Positions 59,372-64,000 of a DNA stretch of 64,000 nucleotides are shown piece by piece. This DNA comes from Ypsolopha sequella (taxonomy: Eukaryota; Arthropoda; Insecta; Lepidoptera; Ypsolophidae), in NCBI GenBank assembly GCA_934047225.1, contig OW203986.1, forward strand, positions 21,889,221-21,953,220, read 5' to 3'. Position 1 is the first letter of the stretch. Every line of letters starts with the position of its first letter. The translations under genes were made by a program, and so were the position numbers. The notes beneath the pieces were generated by a model. It was not told where the DNA came from, did not search any database, and saw only the letters and a list, made by a program, of their open reading frames with translations.

Positions 59372-59975
59372 GTGATGACATTATTACAATGTTTAGACGA
59401 GTTATTGTTCACTTATTTTTAATACAAATTTCAAGGCTGTATAATTTAAGGAAGAAAAACAAAGATAAAATTCAGAGGTAACTTCGTAAAAAAAGCTTTG
59501 CGTTTTTTCCAAAATGTTTAGATCAGCCCTATAGTCTACTATCTATATTACTTTTATTAAGCAGGTTGACTTAGTTACACAATGTGAAATGGCCATTTAA
59601 AGTTGTGCATCTGACTTTATACGGACCCTTAAACTTCTTCTCTGGCTGGTGTTTATCTCTATGGAATAAATCGTCTGAACCACTGCTATTTTACTCTGCT
59701 GAGAGTCTAGAACCTTTGTTTTAGATACTCAATCACCTCGGAGGTCGTCTTCAAAGGTAATTAAATAATAAATAACAAAGCATGTAAAGCGGCGCACACT
59801 TTTGTGTGGTAGACAGCGAACGCCTTAATTAAGACGTATTGCTCATCGGAGCGAGAGCTCCAGTTCGTCTTGAACTTTCAAATCTTTGTGAGTACTTGAT
59901 GTAGACTTCGTTTGTTTTAAAACAAACTTGTTGGTAAATTTTTTATTTGTTACTTATATTTTGCTTATGACTAGA

Positions 59976-60066
59976 TTGATGGGTGTAGGAGAGGCAAAAG
60001 AGGTGTGTCAGGATCGTAGCAGATGATTACTTTTAGTCTTTGCCTATACCCCTCTGAAAGACATGC
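59976..60066 (+). pseudogene. worn C-terminal fragment of a non-LTR ORF
   Basis: Frame 59976 reads LMGVGEAKEVCQDRSR, a stop, then LLLVFAYTPLKDM. This lines up with LMDVEEVKEVSQDHSRWK and SAYPSG of the fragment at 2079-2330, so both come from one family of non-LTR elements. The next bases carry a worn 3' tail. No other coding part survives. Confidence 0.6.
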
Positions 60067-60184
60067 ATTTATGATTAATATGGTTATATATGTTTTTTGC
60101 CAAATATAAGAAGGTGTGTGTTAGTTAAGTATTACAGAAGTGAACAAAGGAAATACTAAAAATTTTATTAACATATGAATCTCC

Positions 60185-60400
60185 GAAGGTGAAATACAAA
60201 TGCAGTCCACACTTGGTACACCCGCTTTTCACCGAAGATTATTACGTCCCAAACGTGATAGATGGTGAGCCCTATACCCGTACTTCGGGCAAAAATGCAC
60301 GCGAAACGAACACTAATTAATGTGCACCGCAGGGCTTGAACCTACGACCACTGGGTTCGCAGGCGAGCGCTCCACCACTCGACCACAGAGACGGCCAAAG
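60185..60400 (-). mobile_element. tRNA-headed SINE-like repeat (copy S2, shortened)
   Basis: On the minus strand it starts with a tRNA-like head carrying GTGGTCGAGTGGTGGAGCGC (A-box region) and GGTTCAAGCCC (B-box, complement at 60332-60342). The body, complement of GTACTTCGGGCAAAAATGCA and CCCAAACGTGATAGATGGTG, matches the distal part of S1. The middle segment of S1 is missing, and the head is clearly different in sequence from the S1 head. Confidence 0.65.
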
Positions 60401-60477
60401 TTAGGAATTTCAGAAAAGTTAATACTCGTATTACTCAGCAAAATAATGTCGGATGTACTCGTAAAGGCAAGCATTAA

Positions 60478-61125
60478 AAGCGGTTTCGCAGCCGGATTGT
60501 GAAAAACCCACTTTTATCTAATTAATCGAAACAGAACACTTAAGGCGATATGTAAAAGTTTTAGCGTCCCTGTTACGCCATATGCGAAAAAATCCTCAGT
60601 GCGAGAGGGACGGATTCGTGGAAAAGTAGCAAAAAGTCGGTTTTTTATTAATATAAAATGTACTAAAGTTGCTATCAAAATTTCGTTTAACTAGGTCCTA
60701 GATACTGTTAAAACCCATCTAATAAAATATAGTTGCAGTCTATATGTCATTCTAAATTGTCAAACCAGGAGAATTGGTGTCGAAAAGGACCTCATTTAAA
60801 TAAATATTTCTATCGAGCCGAATTTCTCCAATCGCGTTTCTGTTTTAACATATCCCTAGAAAAAGAATCCAAAAATAATATACAATTTTATCAAAATAAT
60901 ACATTATTTACTGAAGTAGATATGCAAGTCCTTAAAGTGTCGATTTTTTTTCCGTAGCGCCTTAAATTCAAAATTCACTCAATAGTTATTCAACAAAACG
61001 TATGGATTGTGTATATTGCCATCGCAAAGTTTCCATTTGTTTCTGCAAATTAGAATTTTAAAAACTTTTTAATTTTAAAAATTAGAAAAAGGCATTTGTT
61101 TTACAATCTGGCAGCGAAACCGCTC
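60478..61125. mobile_element. foldback MITE (copy A4), split by element B4
   Basis: Left part 60478-60543 has AGCGGTTTCGCAGCCGG and ATTAATCGAAACAGAACACT. Right part 60966-61125 resumes at ATTCAAAATTCACTCAATAG and ends GCGAAACCGCTC at TTAA 61126-61129. Without the insertion it would be about 226 bp, with a shortened second arm. Confidence 0.9.
60544..60961 (-). mobile_element. GGCG-ended TTAA element (copy B4), nested in A4
   Basis: Starts GGCGATATGTAAAAGTTTTA and ends TTTCCGTAGCGCC, between TTAA at 60540-60543 and 60962-60965. It is B1 in reverse (418 versus 408 bp). The host site with a single TTAA is seen in A1 (13815-13818), which fixes both ends and the 4-bp duplication. No transposase. 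Confidence 0.96.
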
Positions 61126-61129
61126 TTAA

Positions 61130-61509
61130 ACTGCTTCCCATTTCTTGTTTGATATTTTAGATGCGAGTATGTGTACGGACTGACTCGAAATGGCCGGGAG
61201 CGATGCGCCAGTTAAGGCGCCTCTTTCCAGCGTCATCCGAAAATGACTTTATGGATAAAGTTATTTCTATTAATGATATGTTTTAAAAAAAATAAAAAGT
61301 TTTTTTTTAGTTTAGTTTTTTATGAAATTATTCTCGCGTATAAGAAATAGCATGAAAATATTGTTCAAAGTTAAGCTGCTTTTAGACTAAACTTATGTAA
61401 AATTGGTTATTTCTTTGAAACCATTAATGGTATTTGTAATGAGTCTTGTACTAAAATACAAGGAAAATATTGCTTCGAAAAATCAAACACAGGACTTTAG
61501 TTTTCCGTT
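61130..61509. other. unassigned stretch
   Basis: No recognised feature. Confidence 0.45.
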
Positions 61510-61514
61510 CATGG

Positions 61515-61663
61515 AAAACGTATTATTTTCTCCTATTTTGCGCTATCCGGAGCCAGTGACGTCGTAATACAGAGGGCGCTGATATGAACGTTATTTCAGT
61601 TAGTGTCTGTCGATATTTGTACCGACAAAGGTTGACTCAAGGTTGTTGGCGGTTACCTGCCCC
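61515..61663 (-). mobile_element. E-family TTAA element, partial (copy E4)
   Basis: Ends GGCGGTTACCTGCCCC at TTAA 61664-61667. In reverse it follows E3 from GGGGCAGGTAACCGCCAACA through TTGTCGGTAC and ATCGACAGACACTAACTGA to AATAGGAGAAAATAATAC. Only the first part of the element is present, as in E3. Confidence 0.7.
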
Positions 61664-61667
61664 TTAA

Positions 61668-63786
61668 ACAAGACCGGATTAAAACGAAATTAAAATAGAC
61701 CGACATTGTGAAAAGCAATCATTCAAACACCTCTTTTTGTTAGTTCAATGTTCTGATATCACCATCCGTTTCACTAGCTATTAATTCCAACACAATGGCT
61801 ACGAATCACCGCCATGTTTTCATCTCACACCCGTTATATTGTTACGTGTAATTGATTTTTTTCGCAATACTGAGATAATCTTTAAGATCAATATCGCTTT
61901 GATTCATCTTTTGAACTTCGATTTATTTTTCTCAAATCTCATTTCTATTAACAAGTTTGCGGTTTGTCAGCGGAATTTAATCTAAACTCCAAAGCAAACA
62001 CGCCCGAGACAAACATTAGGCAGAAGAAAAACAAAACTGAGCGGAACTCGATCAATCTCGGGCGAATAAAATAAAAAAATTCAAAACTCTTCCAAAGGAT
62101 GAGAATATCTCCATAAAATACACCTGCCTCAGTGAAATACAAAGCGGAGATATTGTTTTAAAAATAAGTCCCGGGCGGGTGATTACGGACGGCCAGTCGA
62201 ACGAGAATTCCGATAGTTTTTGCCCCGTTAAAAAGTTAGAAACCTTTTTCCGTCCGCGGTTATATTGAGTTAATACCGGTCGTGATTGCAAGGGTATGCC
62301 TCATCCCTTTCTGCCTGCGCTGGATGGAACGAGAGCATTGTTTCTCAGTTCGAATCGCAGTTTATGGTAAGTTGGTTGGTTAGTAGGCAGGTGCATGGCC
62401 TGGATACACCTGCCCGCCGCCGGTCCGACGAGATCCGATCGACTGCGCCGCTCTCGAAGGACGTCGAACTTTGTATCTTCTCGCAGATAACCACAACCGT
62501 CCCCATAATTTTGCCGTAAACTCTACATAAATTAACAGGTGATATGTGAAGAAACATGACCAGGATAAGCTCTGTTTGTTCGGCCGCGCTATATTTGAGA
62601 TCTCGAGCCTTGATAGTGCGGTTCCTGTACAGGAAACGCGAGGCACTGCCTTTAATTAATACCCGATCTCAGGCCGAGGAATTCAAATTGCGGAGCATAG
62701 TTCCTTTAGAAGTTCTATTATCAGTATTACATCGTTCGATGGAATCGTGAAGACTTACCTAATGGCATCTCCTCTACGCACATTAATTAAAAACTTTTAG
62801 AGTCCACAAACAAATGTCACAGTTTTTTCTTGCTGTTTAAGTTTACGTGACTGATTTTTTTCCAAAGCTATCAGTACTATCTATCTATGTATCTTTACTA
62901 TGACAACATATAAAAAAGTCGTAAAAATATCTTCGAGCACATCCGGAAGAAAGCCTCTAAACATAACACTAGTCATCCAATTCTTATTAACGACCCAACA
63001 TAAAATAAGCGAAGGCAGTTTATCTAAAAGGGCCAGTGTAGTGCAAACGGCTAAGCAGCATCGGCAGTAACGACAGATCGTAACGTTTTATGGAAAAGGC
63101 TTCGCGGGACCCGTGCTTTCTCTTGCAACAACAAAAGTAGTGACCTTGATTTATTTATAGAGACAAATTTATATTGGAGACTCGGTAAGTTTTTCATACA
63201 AAGAAACCCTAATTTTGAATGGAACAAGTGTGTGCACTAAGCATTTCAATATAATTTTAATTTTAATTTAATAACTTGAAAGCAAATAAAAAAGCTAAAT
63301 ATTTTAAAATATATTAATCAATATAATAAAAACTTGAAGGCAAATAAAAATAAAATTTATATTTTATTGAATAAAATAATATTATTGTATTAATATTTTA
63401 TAGATAGAAATAAAAACATAAAATATAACAATAAAAATATTTTCTTTTAATTTCCAATTTTTTTTTCGTATGTGTCAATATATATATATATATTTTTCCA
63501 TTTATAGGATGTTGTTTTACTGTATTATCTACAGTACTTTTTTAAAAAATAAATATCGCCTTATACTTCAGTCACGTCCTAAATAAGACCCGGAATGTTT
63601 TTCAGTCTAAGCACTGCAAAATGCATTGTTTGCACTCACTTGGATTTTGTAAGTAGCAATAGTACTTTAGCCGCCAGCGCGAGCGTAACTATCTGGACAG
63701 GTTATCATATTTTGTAAGCTTGGATGTCTAACGGTACGCGGTCCCTCTAGCTATAGAAGCATAGACCTATTTCGGTACCTTCTAGG
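61668..63786. other. unassigned stretch
   Basis: No gene recognised. 62.0-62.8 kb is GC-richer with several short overlapping frames on both strands, none with a motif. 63.24-63.56 kb is very AT-rich, with (TA)n at about 63478-63494. Confidence 0.45.
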
Positions 63787-63852
63787 CAGTGGCATGCATA
63801 GAACTTTTTTTCCGGAAAAGCAACCAGAAAGTCAAGTTTGACAATTAAAAGA
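63787..63852 (+). mobile_element. half copy of the hAT MITE at 51586
   Basis: CAGTGGCATGCATAGAAC, TTTCCGGAAAAGCAACCAGA and AAGTCAAGTTTGACAATTAA match one arm of 51586-51848. It stops where repeat D3 begins. Confidence 0.8.
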
Positions 63853-63854
63853 AC

Positions 63855-64000
63855 ACAATAGTAGTTTATGCTACAAGGGCGCAAAGGAATAAATTACGAG
63901 TACGATTTAAAACACGAGCGTATCGAGTGTTTTAAACGTAACCGAGTAATTTATTGCCTTTACGCCCGTGTATCATACTACGTTTTTCAATGCATAGTGT
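63855..64000 (+). repeat. dispersed repeat D (copy D3), runs off the window
   Basis: Starts near AATAGTAGTTTATGCTACAA and continues through ACACGAGCGTATCGAGTG to CAATGCATAGTGT at the last base. TTAA at 63907-63910 is uninterrupted, a second empty site for the E1 insertion. Confidence 0.85.

Noticed and set aside
60330..60395. tRNA gene on the minus strand
   Set aside because: Same reasoning; it is joined to the SINE body shared with 17155-17485.
1..64000. CRISPR array, bacterial operons or known insect microRNA hairpins
   Set aside because: No spaced identical repeats of CRISPR type; composition and mobile elements are those of an insect nucleus. I looked for several well-known microRNA seeds (let-7, bantam, miR-10, iab-4, miR-124) and saw none.

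Overview
This window is nuclear DNA from an insect, almost certainly a moth or butterfly (Lepidoptera). It is AT-rich, has no operon-like gene packing and no recognisable host exon, and is full of short non-autonomous transposons. Several dispersed repeats look like ones I know from many lepidopteran genomes, for example the family running from GGTTCCGTACCCAAAGGG to GTGCGAGTCNGACTCGCACTTGGCCGG. That assignment rests on recognition, not on a search. The window reads as a gene desert or a very large intron.

Only one intact protein-coding gene is supported: the single 1729-codon Gag-Pol reading frame of a complete BEL/Pao-type LTR retrotransposon (35257-41656, 6400 bp). It has 245-bp LTRs in which I see no difference, a primer-binding site directly after the 5' LTR, a polypurine tract, and a 5-bp target duplication (CTACG). 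It looks like a very recent insertion.

The rest is a layered deposit of mobile-element remains. The largest class is elements flanked by TTAA: a foldback family (A, about 13.75, 15.2, 54.0 and 60.5 kb), a GGCG-ended family of about 410 bp (B/C, about 9.5, 28.8, 30.1, 47.1, 47.7, 58.8 and 60.5 kb), a 467-bp family (E, about 32.8, 43.6, 50.7 and 61.5 kb), a 730-bp element with roughly 200-bp terminal inverted repeats (44302-45031), and a 402-bp element (42503-42904). Three hAT-type elements have perfect 8-bp target duplications (27901-28382, 51586-51848, 53327-53624). There are also a TA-flanked inverted-repeat element (2787-2959), tRNA-headed SINE-like repeats (17.2 and 60.2 kb), non-LTR retrotransposon fragments (2.1, 2.5, 5.6, 50.1 and 60.0 kb), and a 38-bp minisatellite (1673-2052).

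The insertion order can be read in several places. Element B sits at TTAA inside A near 60.5 kb, with A at 13.8 kb as the empty site. E sits at TTAA inside D near 32.75 kb, with empty sites at 46.18 and 63.91 kb. A GGTTCCGTACC repeat sits inside a C element near 48 kb, and a hAT element abuts another inverted-repeat element near 53.3 kb.

Between the repeats lie long stretches in which I recognise nothing: 5.8-9.4, 9.9-12.8, 17.5-21.0, 21.1-27.9, 54.2-58.8 and 61.7-63.8 kb. Parts of these (about 21.6-23.2, 24.9-26.7, 55.4-57.9 and 62.0-62.8 kb) are richer in GC and poor in repeats, and are the places to look for conserved non-coding or regulatory DNA. The least explained structures are a cluster of degenerate GAGYGAC words that switches orientation about an axis near 34.8 kb, and a decayed coding-like stretch at 4760-5116.
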